Shown one piece after another: positions 48,872 through 58,104 of a stretch of 64,000 nt of DNA. The notes below the pieces were generated by a model. That model worked only from the letters and a program-made list of their open reading frames with translations, was not told where the DNA came from and did no database searches. Positions within the stretch are counted from its first letter, which is position 1; each line of letters opens with the position of its first letter. The DNA comes from Herbaspirillum sp. GW103 (GTDB lineage Bacteria; Pseudomonadota; Gammaproteobacteria; Burkholderiales; Burkholderiaceae_D). Made by a program: the position numbers and the translations under genes. The stretch spans positions 248,001-312,000 of the forward strand of contig NZ_AJVC01000001.1 of the NCBI RefSeq assembly GCF_000261365.1, in the 5' to 3' direction.

Positions 48872-51631
48872 ATGCTGCTTGCTACCGTACCGATCCCGCC
48901 CACTCCCGATTTCTGGCAACAGGCCGTGCGTGCGCTGCTGCGCGAGGGCCAGCCGCTGGGCCAGGCGTTGCAGGCCCAGACAGCCGGAACGCTGGATTTC
49001 TCGGGCGTGCAGTTGATGGTGCCGGCGTTTTCCCACGCCCAGAATTTCAAGGCGGCCCTGGCCCGCGAACTGCGTCGTCCCTATATCGCCCCGCGCATCA
49101 ATACGCTCTCGGGCCTGTTGGCGATGCAGCCGCCGGGCGAGCGTACGCCGCCCTCCGAGAGCGAGCGACTCATGCAGCTCTATGCGCAATTGCGCGAGCA
49201 TGGCTGGCTCAAGAAAATGTTTTCCGCCCGTCGCAACGCCGATCTGCTGCCGCTGGCGCATACGCTGCTGTCCCTGTCCGATGAGCTGACCCTGGCATTG
49301 CTGCCGGAGATCCGCGCCAATGCCGATGGCGAAGACGCCGCCGTGGGCCGCTGGACCCAGGCCCTGGCGCAATTGCTGGAACCGCTGGCGCCTTCGGCGC
49401 ACGGCATGCTCTCCGATGAAGCGGCGCTGGTGTGGCAGGTCTGGAAGACCCAGCTCGATGCCCAGGACCGCATCGTGCAGCGCTTCGACGCGATGCTGGC
49501 CCTGGCCGAGCAGGCCAGCCTGCCACTGGTATGGGTCAGCCCGACCGAGCCGGAGCCGCTGGATGCGGCCTTCCTCGCAGCCTATGCGCAGCGCCAGCCG
49601 GTGCGCATCGTCACGCTGGACTGGCGTCGCGCAGCCATCGCACCACGGCATCCCTTGTATCTGTCGGCCTGGGAAGAACTGGTGCAGGACGATGACACCA
49701 TCGCGCCGGAGCCCGGCGCGCCCGCCGTGGCCACTGCTCCGTCCATCGCGCTACCGCGACTGTGCCCCGCCGCGGATCTGGAGAACGCCGCCGTGCAAAG
49801 CGCACAGATCGTGTTGCGCTGGCTGCAGCAGGGCAAGACCGACATCGCCATCGTGGCCCAGGATCGCGTCACCGCACGTCGCCTGCGCGCCCTGCTGGAG
49901 CGCGCCGAAGTGTCCGTGGCCGACGAGACCGGCTGGAAACTCTCCACCACCCGCGCCGCTGCCGCCCTGGCGGCCTGGAACGACCTGGTCTCGGCCCGGG
50001 GCGAAACCAATGCACTGCTGGACTTGCTGAAATCGCCCTTCGTCTTCCCCGACGATGCCGACCGCACCGACCGCGTCATGCGCATCGAGGCGCGCCTGCG
50101 CCGTACCAATATCGCCGGTGACTGGCAGGCGCTGCAATCGGCCTTCGCCGAGACAGGGCGTGAGGATGAGCTGGCCTGCATCATGACGCTGGCCAGGCAG
50201 GCCGCGCGCTTCGGTGGTCGCAAGACGCTGGCGCAATGGTGCGAGACGCAACGCGGCCTGTGCCAGGCGCTGGGCATGGACGCCGCGCTGCGCGCCGATG
50301 GCGCGGGGGAGCAATGCCTGCTGATGCTCGACGAGATCGCCGCCGAGCAAGGTGGCCTGAGCGATACGTTCAGCTTCGCCGAATGGCGCGCGCTGCTCAA
50401 CCTGCGCCTGGATGCCACTTCCTTCATGCCGCCGATCAAGGACCGGCGCGTCGTGATGCTGCCGCTGAACGGCGCGCGGCTGCGGCGTTTCGAGGCGGTA
50501 CTGGTGATCGGTGCCGATGCCGCGCATTTACCTTCACCTCCGCAGGAAACCCTGTTCTTCTCCAATGCCGTACGGCGCGAACTGAACCTGGCCACGCGGG
50601 CCACGCGCCAGCGTCAGCAATTGCGCGATCTCACCGAATTGCTGTGCGTGAATCCGGAGGTGGTGCTGTGCTGGCAGACTCATCAGGAGGGCGAACCCAA
50701 TCCGGTCAGCCCGTGGATCCAGCGCCTCGAACTGAAGCTGGCGCAGCAGGGCGCCGCGGCACTGGAACGCGTGACGCTGCCGCCACCGGTGAAGCCATTG
50801 CGTGCCGTAGTCTCATCCATGCCCATGCCGAGCGCACCGGATCTGTTGCCGACGTCCTTGTCGGCCAGCGGCTTCGGCAGTTTTCTGGCGTGCCCCTATC
50901 AATTCTTCGCGCAACGCATGCTGCGCGTGGCGGTGATGGATGAGTTGTCGGACATGCCCGAGAAGCGCGACTACGGCAGCTGGCTGCACGAAATTCTTTA
51001 TCGTTATCACGCCCACCTGCGCGATAACGCCACCCCGCTGCCAGCCCGCGCGCCGCTGCTGGCGCAGTTTTCCGAGGAGGTGTTCCAGCGCGAGATGCAG
51101 CGCCATCCGGCGGCGCTGGCCTTCCATGCGCGCTGGCAGAAGGTGATGCCGGCCTATCTCCTGTGGGCCAATGAGCGCGAAGCCGAGGGCTGGCATTTTG
51201 CCTTCGGTGAAGAAGCGCAATCACACGCCCTGCAGTGGGAAGACGGCGGTATCGAATTGGTCGGGCGCCTCGACCGTGTGGATCGCAATGCCGATGGCGA
51301 GCGCGCCGTGCTCGACTACAAGACCCGTCCCGTCGGCCAGCTCCGGCAGAAGGTCAAGGAAGAGGACGACCATCAGCTGGCCTTCTACGGCCTGCTCGCC
51401 GGTGGCCGGGTGGAACACGCACACTACGTCGCCCTTGAACTCGGCCCCGACAAGAAAACCGGCGATGCCGCCGCCCCTGATTTCGTACGCCAACAGAAGA
51501 TGCTCCAGCAACAGATCACCACCACCATGCACGCCGTCGCCCACGGCGCAGCCCTGCCGGCCAACGGCATCGAATCGGTCTGCCAGTATTGCGAGATGCG
51601 TGGCCTGTGCCGCAAGGGAGCGTGGCTGTGA
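48872..51631 (+). CDS. addB: AddB-like nuclease subunit of the double-strand-break repair helicase-nuclease
   Basis: About 919 residues. The N-terminal two thirds are helicase-like but lack a Walker A motif, as in inactive AddB/RexB partners. The C-terminal PD-(D/E)XK nuclease (about 660-919) has VGRLDRVD and VLDYKTRP, with the catalytic Asp and Lys. Four cysteines, one in FLACPYQFF and three in CQYCEMRGLC, form the [4Fe-4S] staple typical of AddB. With AddA it would resect broken DNA ends and load RecA. The start is uncertain: the ATG at 48872 follows the heptamer repeat, and the frame is open to 48737. addA overlaps by four bases (GTGA). Confidence 0.85.
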   Translation: MLLATVPIPPTPDFWQQAVRALLREGQPLGQALQAQTAGTLDFSGVQLMVPAFSHAQNFKAALARELRRPYIAPRINTLSGLLAMQPPGERTPPSESERLMQLYAQLREHGWLKKMFSARRNADLLPLAHTLLSLSDELTLALLPEIRANADGEDAAVGRWTQALAQLLEPLAPSAHGMLSDEAALVWQVWKTQLDAQDRIVQRFDAMLALAEQASLPLVWVSPTEPEPLDAAFLAAYAQRQPVRIVTLDWRRAAIAPRHPLYLSAWEELVQDDDTIAPEPGAPAVATAPSIALPRLCPAADLENAAVQSAQIVLRWLQQGKTDIAIVAQDRVTARRLRALLERAEVSVADETGWKLSTTRAAAALAAWNDLVSARGETNALLDLLKSPFVFPDDADRTDRVMRIEARLRRTNIAGDWQALQSAFAETGREDELACIMTLARQAARFGGRKTLAQWCETQRGLCQALGMDAALRADGAGEQCLLMLDEIAAEQGGLSDTFSFAEWRALLNLRLDATSFMPPIKDRRVVMLPLNGARLRRFEAVLVIGADAAHLPSPPQETLFFSNAVRRELNLATRATRQRQQLRDLTELLCVNPEVVLCWQTHQEGEPNPVSPWIQRLELKLAQQGAAALERVTLPPPVKPLRAVVSSMPMPSAPDLLPTSLSASGFGSFLACPYQFFAQRMLRVAVMDELSDMPEKRDYGSWLHEILYRYHAHLRDNATPLPARAPLLAQFSEEVFQREMQRHPAALAFHARWQKVMPAYLLWANEREAEGWHFAFGEEAQSHALQWEDGGIELVGRLDRVDRNADGERAVLDYKTRPVGQLRQKVKEEDDHQLAFYGLLAGGRVEHAHYVALELGPDKKTGDAAAPDFVRQQKMLQQQITTTMHAVAHGAALPANGIESVCQYCEMRGLCRKGAWL

Positions 51632-54600
51632 GCGCCGCCGACAAGCAAGCCGCCGCCTACGAGGTCAATGGTCAGGCGGTGGAGGCTGCCGTCTTCACGC
51701 GCGCAGCCTGCGATCCGCGCCATTCGGTCGTGGTGGAAGCCTGCGCCGGCAGCGGCAAGACCTGGCTGCTGGTGGCGCGCATGTTGCGCTTGCTGCTCTC
51801 CGGTGCGCAGGCGTCGGAACTGCTGGCCATCACTTTCACCCGCAAGGCCGCCCAGGAAATGCGCGAGCGCCTGCTCGAACTGCTCCATGAACTGGCCCTG
51901 GCCGATGACACGCAGGCCGCTACCCTGTTGCGCGAGCGCGGCGTGGCCGAACCCGATCTGCCGCGGCTGCTGCCGATCGCGCGTGGACTCTACGAGCGCA
52001 TCCTCGCCTCAGAACAGAGCCTGTCCATCGATACCTTCCACAGCTGGTTCGCGCGTTTGTTGCAGATTGCACCTTTGGCCTCGGGGGTGCCCCACGGCTA
52101 TACCCTGACCGAAAAGAATGGCGAACTGCTGGACGAAGCCTACCGTCGCTTCATGCAGCAGTTGCGCGATCCCGAGGGCGCCCCCATCAAGGCGGCGTTG
52201 CTGGAACTCTATGAACTGGCCGGCGATTTCAATGCACGCCAGTTGCTCGATGCCTTCATCGACAAGCGTGCCGAATGGTGGGCCGCTACCCAGGACGACG
52301 GTGAAGAGGGGGAGGACGGCGCTGCGATACCTGCCCCCCTGCGCTGGCTGGAAGCCCTGTGCGGCGACGATGCGCAGCGTGATGCGCGCCTGTCGCTGTG
52401 GGATGATCCCGCGCTGGTAGCGCGCGCCAGCCAGATCGCCCTCCTGCTGGGGCAGGGCGGCAAGCCCAACAAGGACCGTGCGGTGGCCATCGAATCGGCC
52501 TTGACGGCGGGTGCCGCGCTGGACAACTTCGATGCGCTCTGCAACCAGTTCGTCGACGACAAGGACAAGCCGCGCAAGAACGGCAAGGCCAAGTCCCTGC
52601 TGGCCGCACTGGCGCAGCACTTCGGCACCGGCGAGGAGGCTGCGCTGGCGGCCTTTGAAGAGGAGTTCAATGCAGTTGGCAACGAACTGCGCAAGTTGCA
52701 GGGACGCAGCAAGGAAAAGGCCGTACTGCAACTCAACCGCGCCCTCTTCACGGCAGGCCGCGCCTACCTGGCCTGCTACCAGGAAGTGAAGTCCGAACAG
52801 CGCGCGCTGGACTTTGCCGACCTCGAATGGCAGGCCTACCGCCTGCTGCGCAACGAGGCCAGCGCGGCCTATCTGCAGACCCGGCTGGACGCGCGCTACA
52901 AGCACATCCTGCTGGATGAATTCCAGGATACCAATCCGCTGCAATGGTGCATCGTGCGCAGCTGGCTGGATGCCTATGGCGATGATGCGGCTCAGCCCAG
53001 CGTGTTCGTGGTGGGCGATCCCAAGCAGTCCATCTACCGCTTCCGCCGTGCCGAACCGCGCGTGTTCGTCGCCGCGCGCGAGATGCTGGGGGCGCAGGGC
53101 GCAGCCATCCTGCGCGCCAACCAGACGCGCCGCAATGCCTCGGCCGTGGTCGATGTACTGAATCGTTCATTCGTCATGGGTGGCAATCCGCTGTTTGCGC
53201 AGCAGACCACGCTGGGCCTTGCCGGGGGCGAGGTGTGGCGGCTTCCGCTGGCGCGTCAGGACGATGATGCAGAAAACGTCAATGCGCCTGAAACCGCCGA
53301 CGAATCGGCTTCCCACGAGGCCACGGAAAACGCTGAAGACATCATCCCCTGGCGCAATCCGCTGACCACGCCACGCGGTGAGCAAGACGATGCCCGCCGC
53401 CTGCTGGAAGGACAGGCGCTGGCGCAGGCCTTGCTCAAAGCCTGTCGCGAAGTGCCGGTGGCCGACGGCCGGGGTACTCGGCCGATGCGCTGGGGCGACA
53501 TCATGCTGCTGGTGCGCAAGCGTACGCACCTGGCCGCCTATGAGAGCGCCTTGCGCGCCGCCGGGATTCCCTTCATTTCCGACAGGCGCGGCGGTCTGCT
53601 CGAATCGCTGGAGATCGCCGACCTGATTGCGCTGCTGACCTTCCTCATCACCCCCAACGATACGCGGGCGCTGGCCCATGTTCTCAAGAGCCCGATCATC
53701 GGGGCCGCCGACGATGAGCTGGTGCAGATCGCCCGCCGGGTGGCGCATTCCGAGGGGGGGCACTGGTGGCAGCATCTGCAGGAGATGCAGGATCAAGGCG
53801 CGGCCCCGGCCGCCCTGGTGCGCGCCGTGACCCTGCTGCGACGCTGGCTGCAGGCCGCACCGCACCTGCCGGTGCATGACCTGCTGGACATGATCCTGCA
53901 TCAGGGCGAACTGGTGGCGCGCTATGCGCAGCATGCCTCGCCGCTCACGCGCAACCAGACGCTGGGCAATATCGCGGCCTTCGTCGAGTTGTCGCTGAAC
54001 ATGGATGCCGGACGCTATCCCAGCCTGCCCAAGTTCATCGATGCCTTGCGGCTCCTGCAGCGCAGCTCGGGCGGTGATGCGCCCGACGAGGCCAGCGTCG
54101 ACGCCAGCGCCGATGCGGTGCGCATTCTCACGGTGCACAGCGCCAAGGGGCTGGAAGCGCCGGTGGTGGCCATTCTCGACGCCAATCACAGTGATGGGAT
54201 GGAAGACAATCTCGGCATCCTCTGCGCCTGGCCGCAAGACCGGGATGCACCGACCCACTTCTCTGCCTTCGGCCGACGCAGCGAGCGCGGCGCTGCGCGC
54301 GCCCCGCTGTTTGAGGAAGAGGAAAGCCTGAAGACACAGGAAGACTGGAATCTGCTCTACGTTGCCGTCACGCGCGCCAAGCAGTTGCTGCTGGTCTCGG
54401 GCGTGGCCGGCACGCGCGGTGCGGGCGAGGGTGGCGTGGTGGAAGGCAGCTGGTACCAGCGTCTTTTCGCCAGCGATGCGCCGGTGCGCGAGATCAGCGG
54501 GGAGGCCGTTCACGGCGCCGATGCCGCCGCCATCGAGGAGCAATTCTCGCTGGCGCTGTTCGATCCCGAACCGGTGCCGATGTCGCTGTTTGGCGCAGCG

Positions 54601-55101
54601 CAGGACGATGAAGAGGCGCTGCCCGAGGTCGATGCCGATGGCACGCTGGTCAGCACCGAGGCCATCGATGAAGGCGTGGCCCTGCATGCGCTGCTGGAGC
54701 GGCTCACGCATGGCAGTGCATGGCCGCTGCAGCTGCCGTCGTCGTCCGCGCTGGTGCGCTGGCTGGGCATCTCTGCGCAGATGGCACAGGTGGTGCATGC
54801 GCAGGCGCGCGTGGTGCTGGCGCAGCCGCAGCTGGAGCGCTTCTTCAATCCGGCGTTGCATCACTGGGCACGCAATGAGATGGAGATCGTCGCGCCTGCG
54901 GGGGTGATGCGGCTCGACCGCGTGGTCATGTTCGATGACGAAGTCTGGGTGCTCGATTACAAGCGTCGCCTGCTCGACAGCGAACGCGCCGATTATGCCG
55001 CGCAGCTGGCCCGTTACCGCAGCGCGCTCATGTCAGTCTTTTCCGACAAGCGAATCAGGTCTGCGCTGATTACCGCCGATGGCGCACTGATGGAACATTG
55101 A
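51628..55101 (+). CDS. addA: AddA-like UvrD-family helicase-nuclease
   Basis: About 1157 residues. An SF1A helicase has Walker A in EACAGSGKTWLL (about 37-48), TFHSWFARLLQ, Walker B DEFQDTNPLQW, GDPKQSIYRFR and LTVHSAKGLEAPVV; the frame ends in a RecB-type nuclease with VLDYKRRL and QLARYRSAL. The two motor motifs and one nuclease site indicate an AddA/RecB role. The start is GTG at 51628, overlapping the addB stop as GTGA, with AAGGGAG about 8 bases upstream. No recC or recD is nearby, so the AddAB type is preferred. Length is normal for AddA. Confidence 0.9.
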   Translation: MSAADKQAAAYEVNGQAVEAAVFTRAACDPRHSVVVEACAGSGKTWLLVARMLRLLLSGAQASELLAITFTRKAAQEMRERLLELLHELALADDTQAATLLRERGVAEPDLPRLLPIARGLYERILASEQSLSIDTFHSWFARLLQIAPLASGVPHGYTLTEKNGELLDEAYRRFMQQLRDPEGAPIKAALLELYELAGDFNARQLLDAFIDKRAEWWAATQDDGEEGEDGAAIPAPLRWLEALCGDDAQRDARLSLWDDPALVARASQIALLLGQGGKPNKDRAVAIESALTAGAALDNFDALCNQFVDDKDKPRKNGKAKSLLAALAQHFGTGEEAALAAFEEEFNAVGNELRKLQGRSKEKAVLQLNRALFTAGRAYLACYQEVKSEQRALDFADLEWQAYRLLRNEASAAYLQTRLDARYKHILLDEFQDTNPLQWCIVRSWLDAYGDDAAQPSVFVVGDPKQSIYRFRRAEPRVFVAAREMLGAQGAAILRANQTRRNASAVVDVLNRSFVMGGNPLFAQQTTLGLAGGEVWRLPLARQDDDAENVNAPETADESASHEATENAEDIIPWRNPLTTPRGEQDDARRLLEGQALAQALLKACREVPVADGRGTRPMRWGDIMLLVRKRTHLAAYESALRAAGIPFISDRRGGLLESLEIADLIALLTFLITPNDTRALAHVLKSPIIGAADDELVQIARRVAHSEGGHWWQHLQEMQDQGAAPAALVRAVTLLRRWLQAAPHLPVHDLLDMILHQGELVARYAQHASPLTRNQTLGNIAAFVELSLNMDAGRYPSLPKFIDALRLLQRSSGGDAPDEASVDASADAVRILTVHSAKGLEAPVVAILDANHSDGMEDNLGILCAWPQDRDAPTHFSAFGRRSERGAARAPLFEEEESLKTQEDWNLLYVAVTRAKQLLLVSGVAGTRGAGEGGVVEGSWYQRLFASDAPVREISGEAVHGADAAAIEEQFSLALFDPEPVPMSLFGAAQDDEEALPEVDADGTLVSTEAIDEGVALHALLERLTHGSAWPLQLPSSSALVRWLGISAQMAQVVHAQARVVLAQPQLERFFNPALHHWARNEMEIVAPAGVMRLDRVVMFDDEVWVLDYKRRLLDSERADYAAQLARYRSALMSVFSDKRIRSALITADGALMEH

Positions 55102-55418
55102 GGCTCCCCCAACTACATTCATCTTCTCAATGCGCTTCGGATAACTTCCAGAAATTCAATAACTATCAAATCAGGAAATCAAGATTTCCGTTGTAGGTAA
55201 AAAAAAGATCATCGCGTAGAGCAAGAGTGATATCTTCTGTGCTCCGAGTTTTCCGGCGGGCGATTTTTTTGGGAAAATCCTCTCTCCGGACTCGGGCCCG
55301 ATCTCGTCGGGCAGTTCGACAAGCGCATGCCAGGCATGTTGCTCACGCGATCCGCATCGAGCATGTCACCTGATGGCTTGCCAGTGCGGTTCAACACCTA
55401 ATCGTTACAGGAGGAGAT
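55102..55418. promoter_or_regulatory. AT-rich spacer before the antiporter gene
   Basis: No gene is seen in these 317 bases. The first half is AT-rich for this genome and holds the palindrome GGAAATC-AA-GATTTCC (55174-55189). A promoter for the antiporter-ligase pair must lie here but could not be fixed. Confidence 0.35.
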
Positions 55419-56627
55419 ATGGAGTGGGCTCTTCCGTCGTTCACCCTCGCACAGACGCTGCAATGGAATGCCCTGCTGGTATTCGGCGGCCTGCTGCTGT
55501 TCGGGCTGATCGCGGGCTATGTAGTTTCCAAGTCCCCATGGGTGCCACGCATCACGGGTTATTTGCTGGTCGGCTTCCTGCTGGGAGAGGGCGGTTTCAA
55601 TCTGCTCTCCGGTGAAGTCCTCAAGGTCACCAACATCTTTGCCGACATCGCTGTCGCCCTGGTGGTCTATCAGCTGGGTCGCTATGTCGACATCGGCTGG
55701 CTGCGTCGCGAAAAATGGCTGATGATCACGGTGGCCGTCTCGGCCGTGCTGTGCTTCGGCTTCGTCAGCATCGCCCTGACCTGGTTCGGGACCGATTCGG
55801 TGATGGCGCTCTTGGGTGGCGTGATGGCCATTGCCACCGCACCTGCCGTGGTGCTGGTGGTGTTGCGCGACCTCAAGGCCGAAGGCCAGGTCACGCGGCG
55901 CCTGGCGGCCATGACCGCGCTCAACAATTTCGTTGCCGTGCTGGCCGCCTATGCGCTTCTGCCGGTGATTGCGCATGAGGCGGGAACACCTGTCTGGACC
56001 TTGATCCAGCACACCCTGTATTCCCTGATCGGCTCGGCCATTCTGGCCTATCTCACCTACTGGCTGATGATGCCGCTGGCGCGCCTGCTGGGTCGCGAGA
56101 ACAGTTCGCAGTTCGTGCTGGTGATCTCGGTGATCGCACTGGCCATCGGCGTGGCGCATGCACTGCATCTGCCGGTGATGCTGTCCATGCTGATCTTCGC
56201 CATCCTCTCCAAGAACCTGGATCGCCAGTTCGATCTGATGGAGCTGGAGTTTGGCGTGGCCAATGAACTGTTCGTGGTGATGCTGTTCGTCACCGTGGGT
56301 GCGTCCATGAAGTTGTCGGACCTGAGCCTGTTGGGCTTCTCGGTACTGATCCTGATCGCGGCGCGCTTTCTGGCCATGGGGCTGGGCATCTTCCTGTTCG
56401 CCCGCTTTGCGCGCATGAACTGGCGTCAGGCCGGCCTGCTCACGCTGGGTACCTTGCCCATGACGGAAGTGGGCGTGGGCCTGATGCAAACGGTCTCGTC
56501 GCTGTATCCGCACACCACGGCCAATGTCTTGCCGCTGCTGGCGGGCAGCATGGTGGTCCTGGAATTCCTGGGACCGGTGGCAACCCAGTTTGCCCTGATC
56601 AAATCGGGAGAGAGTGGACGCGAATGA
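55419..56627 (+). CDS. Kef-type monovalent cation:proton antiporter (CPA2)
   Basis: A 402-residue membrane protein with about 12 hydrophobic segments of the Na_H_Exchanger (CPA2) family. GYLLVGFLLGEGGFNLL and a mid-sequence ATAPAVVLVVLRDLKAEGQVTRRL stretch are typical. It lacks the C-terminal RCK/KTN nucleotide-binding domain of KefB/KefC, being about 200 residues shorter. AGGAGGAG lies 6-8 bases before the ATG. It overlaps the next gene by four bases (ATGA). Potassium or sodium efflux coupled to proton entry is likely. Confidence 0.88.
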   Translation: MEWALPSFTLAQTLQWNALLVFGGLLLFGLIAGYVVSKSPWVPRITGYLLVGFLLGEGGFNLLSGEVLKVTNIFADIAVALVVYQLGRYVDIGWLRREKWLMITVAVSAVLCFGFVSIALTWFGTDSVMALLGGVMAIATAPAVVLVVLRDLKAEGQVTRRLAAMTALNNFVAVLAAYALLPVIAHEAGTPVWTLIQHTLYSLIGSAILAYLTYWLMMPLARLLGRENSSQFVLVISVIALAIGVAHALHLPVMLSMLIFAILSKNLDRQFDLMELEFGVANELFVVMLFVTVGASMKLSDLSLLGFSVLILIAARFLAMGLGIFLFARFARMNWRQAGLLTLGTLPMTEVGVGLMQTVSSLYPHTTANVLPLLAGSMVVLEFLGPVATQFALIKSGESGRE

Positions 56628-57853
56628 ATACCGACACACTGATCCGCAACGAACACGACGACCCTGCCCACCGCGCCCACGTGGCCGGACCGCAGGGCAG
56701 CGCCGGCATCCTGCCGTTCGGTTCTTCCACGCCCTTCACCATGGGCATCGAGCTGGAACTGCAACTGGTCAACCGCCGCAACTACAACCTCGCCAGCGAT
56801 GCGGTCGACCTGCTCAACTGGATCGAGCCGCGCGACCTGCAAAAGCAGATCAAGCTGGAAATGACGCAGGGGATGATCGAGCTGAACTCCGGCATCCATA
56901 CCCGCGTCGATGAACTGATCGAGGAGTTGAAGGGCTTGCGTGCCGCCTTGAACCGGGGCGCGCAGTATCTCAACATCGATGTCTCCGGCGGCGGCGCGCA
57001 TCCCTTCCAGCACTGGAACGAGCAGCGCATCACGCCCAGCGAGCGCTTCCATCACCTGCACGAGAAATACGGCTACCTGGCCAAGACCTTCACCGTCTTT
57101 GGTCAGCACATCCACATCGGTGTGGAGAACGGCGATGATGCGTTGTACCTCACGCATGGCTTCTCGCGTTACGTACCGCACTTCATTGCGCTGTCGGCGG
57201 CCTCGCCCTTCTACCAGGGCGCCGATACCAAGTTCGATTCCTCGCGCAGCAACGTGGTGCGCGCGTTCCCGTTGTCGGGCACGGCACCGGTACATACCAC
57301 CTGGGCCGAGTTCGAGACGTATTACGATGAGTTGCTGCAGATGGGCATCATCGCCAGCATGAAGGACTTTTATTGGGATATCCGTCCCAAGCCCGAGTAC
57401 GGCACCGTGGAAATCCGCGTCTGCGATACCCCGCTGACCATCGAGCATGCCGCGCATTTGGGCGCGTATGCGCAACTGCTGGCACGCTGGATCCTGAGCG
57501 AGCGACCCTTCGTCATCGGCGATGATTTCTATCTGCTGTATCAGTACAACCGCTTCGAGGCCAGCCGCTTCGGGCTCAATGGCCAGCTCGCCCTGCATGG
57601 CGCCACGCCATCGCAATCGCGCAAGCTGCCCATCTATGAGCATCTGCTGCAGCAGTTGCAGCTGCTGGAGCCGTATGTGGCCAATGAGGCCGAGCAGCAG
57701 ACCCTCGCGCGCCTGCGCCGCATCGCACATGATCGCCTGTCCGACGCCAGCTGGCTGCGCCAGATGTTTGCCCAGCGCGGTTCGCTCAATGACATGATGC
57801 GCTTGTCTTCGGAATTGTGGATGGGCGTAGAGCCGCCGCCGTATTTCCAGTAA
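56624..57853 (+). CDS. ybdK: YbdK-type carboxylate-amine ligase (glutamate-cysteine ligase family 2)
   Basis: A 409-residue ATP-dependent ligase of the GCS2 family. GIELELQLVNRRNYNL holds the metal-binding glutamates, followed by EMTQGMIELNSGIH. FTVFGQHIHIGV supplies the His motif, and DIRPKPEYGTVEIRVCDTPLT is typical of YbdK. E. coli YbdK has weak gamma-glutamylcysteine synthetase activity; the true substrate is uncertain. The overlap with the antiporter gene suggests linked function. Kef antiporters are gated by glutathione adducts in E. coli, so a glutamyl-thiol product could act on the antiporter, but this is inference. Confidence 0.9.
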   Translation: MNTDTLIRNEHDDPAHRAHVAGPQGSAGILPFGSSTPFTMGIELELQLVNRRNYNLASDAVDLLNWIEPRDLQKQIKLEMTQGMIELNSGIHTRVDELIEELKGLRAALNRGAQYLNIDVSGGGAHPFQHWNEQRITPSERFHHLHEKYGYLAKTFTVFGQHIHIGVENGDDALYLTHGFSRYVPHFIALSAASPFYQGADTKFDSSRSNVVRAFPLSGTAPVHTTWAEFETYYDELLQMGIIASMKDFYWDIRPKPEYGTVEIRVCDTPLTIEHAAHLGAYAQLLARWILSERPFVIGDDFYLLYQYNRFEASRFGLNGQLALHGATPSQSRKLPIYEHLLQQLQLLEPYVANEAEQQTLARLRRIAHDRLSDASWLRQMFAQRGSLNDMMRLSSELWMGVEPPPYFQ

Positions 57854-57870
57854 ACGATATAAACGATTGC
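57851..57870. repeat. AT-rich AAACGATATA motif, copy 3
   Basis: TAAACGATATAAACGATTGC begins with the stop codon of ybdK. It contains the exact core AAACGATATA and then AAACGATT, almost a second copy. Confidence 0.6.
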
Positions 57871-58104
57871 TTAAGATAATATTGCATCAAAGTTGAGGCA
57901 CCTGGCATTGCGTGTGTTTGCAGAGCGTGCGCAATGATGGGAGGAAGAAGGCGAAGGGCCGGTATCGAAAGATGCCGGTCCTTCGTCTTTGTGGCATCTG
58001 GAAACGGCGTTGTGTGCGGGTGCTTGTGTTTTCGGGGCAGGATCGCGGACAATCACGGCTTTGAAGCGACCTCGGGCTGCACCGAGATGCGTGCCGGAGC
58101 GAGC

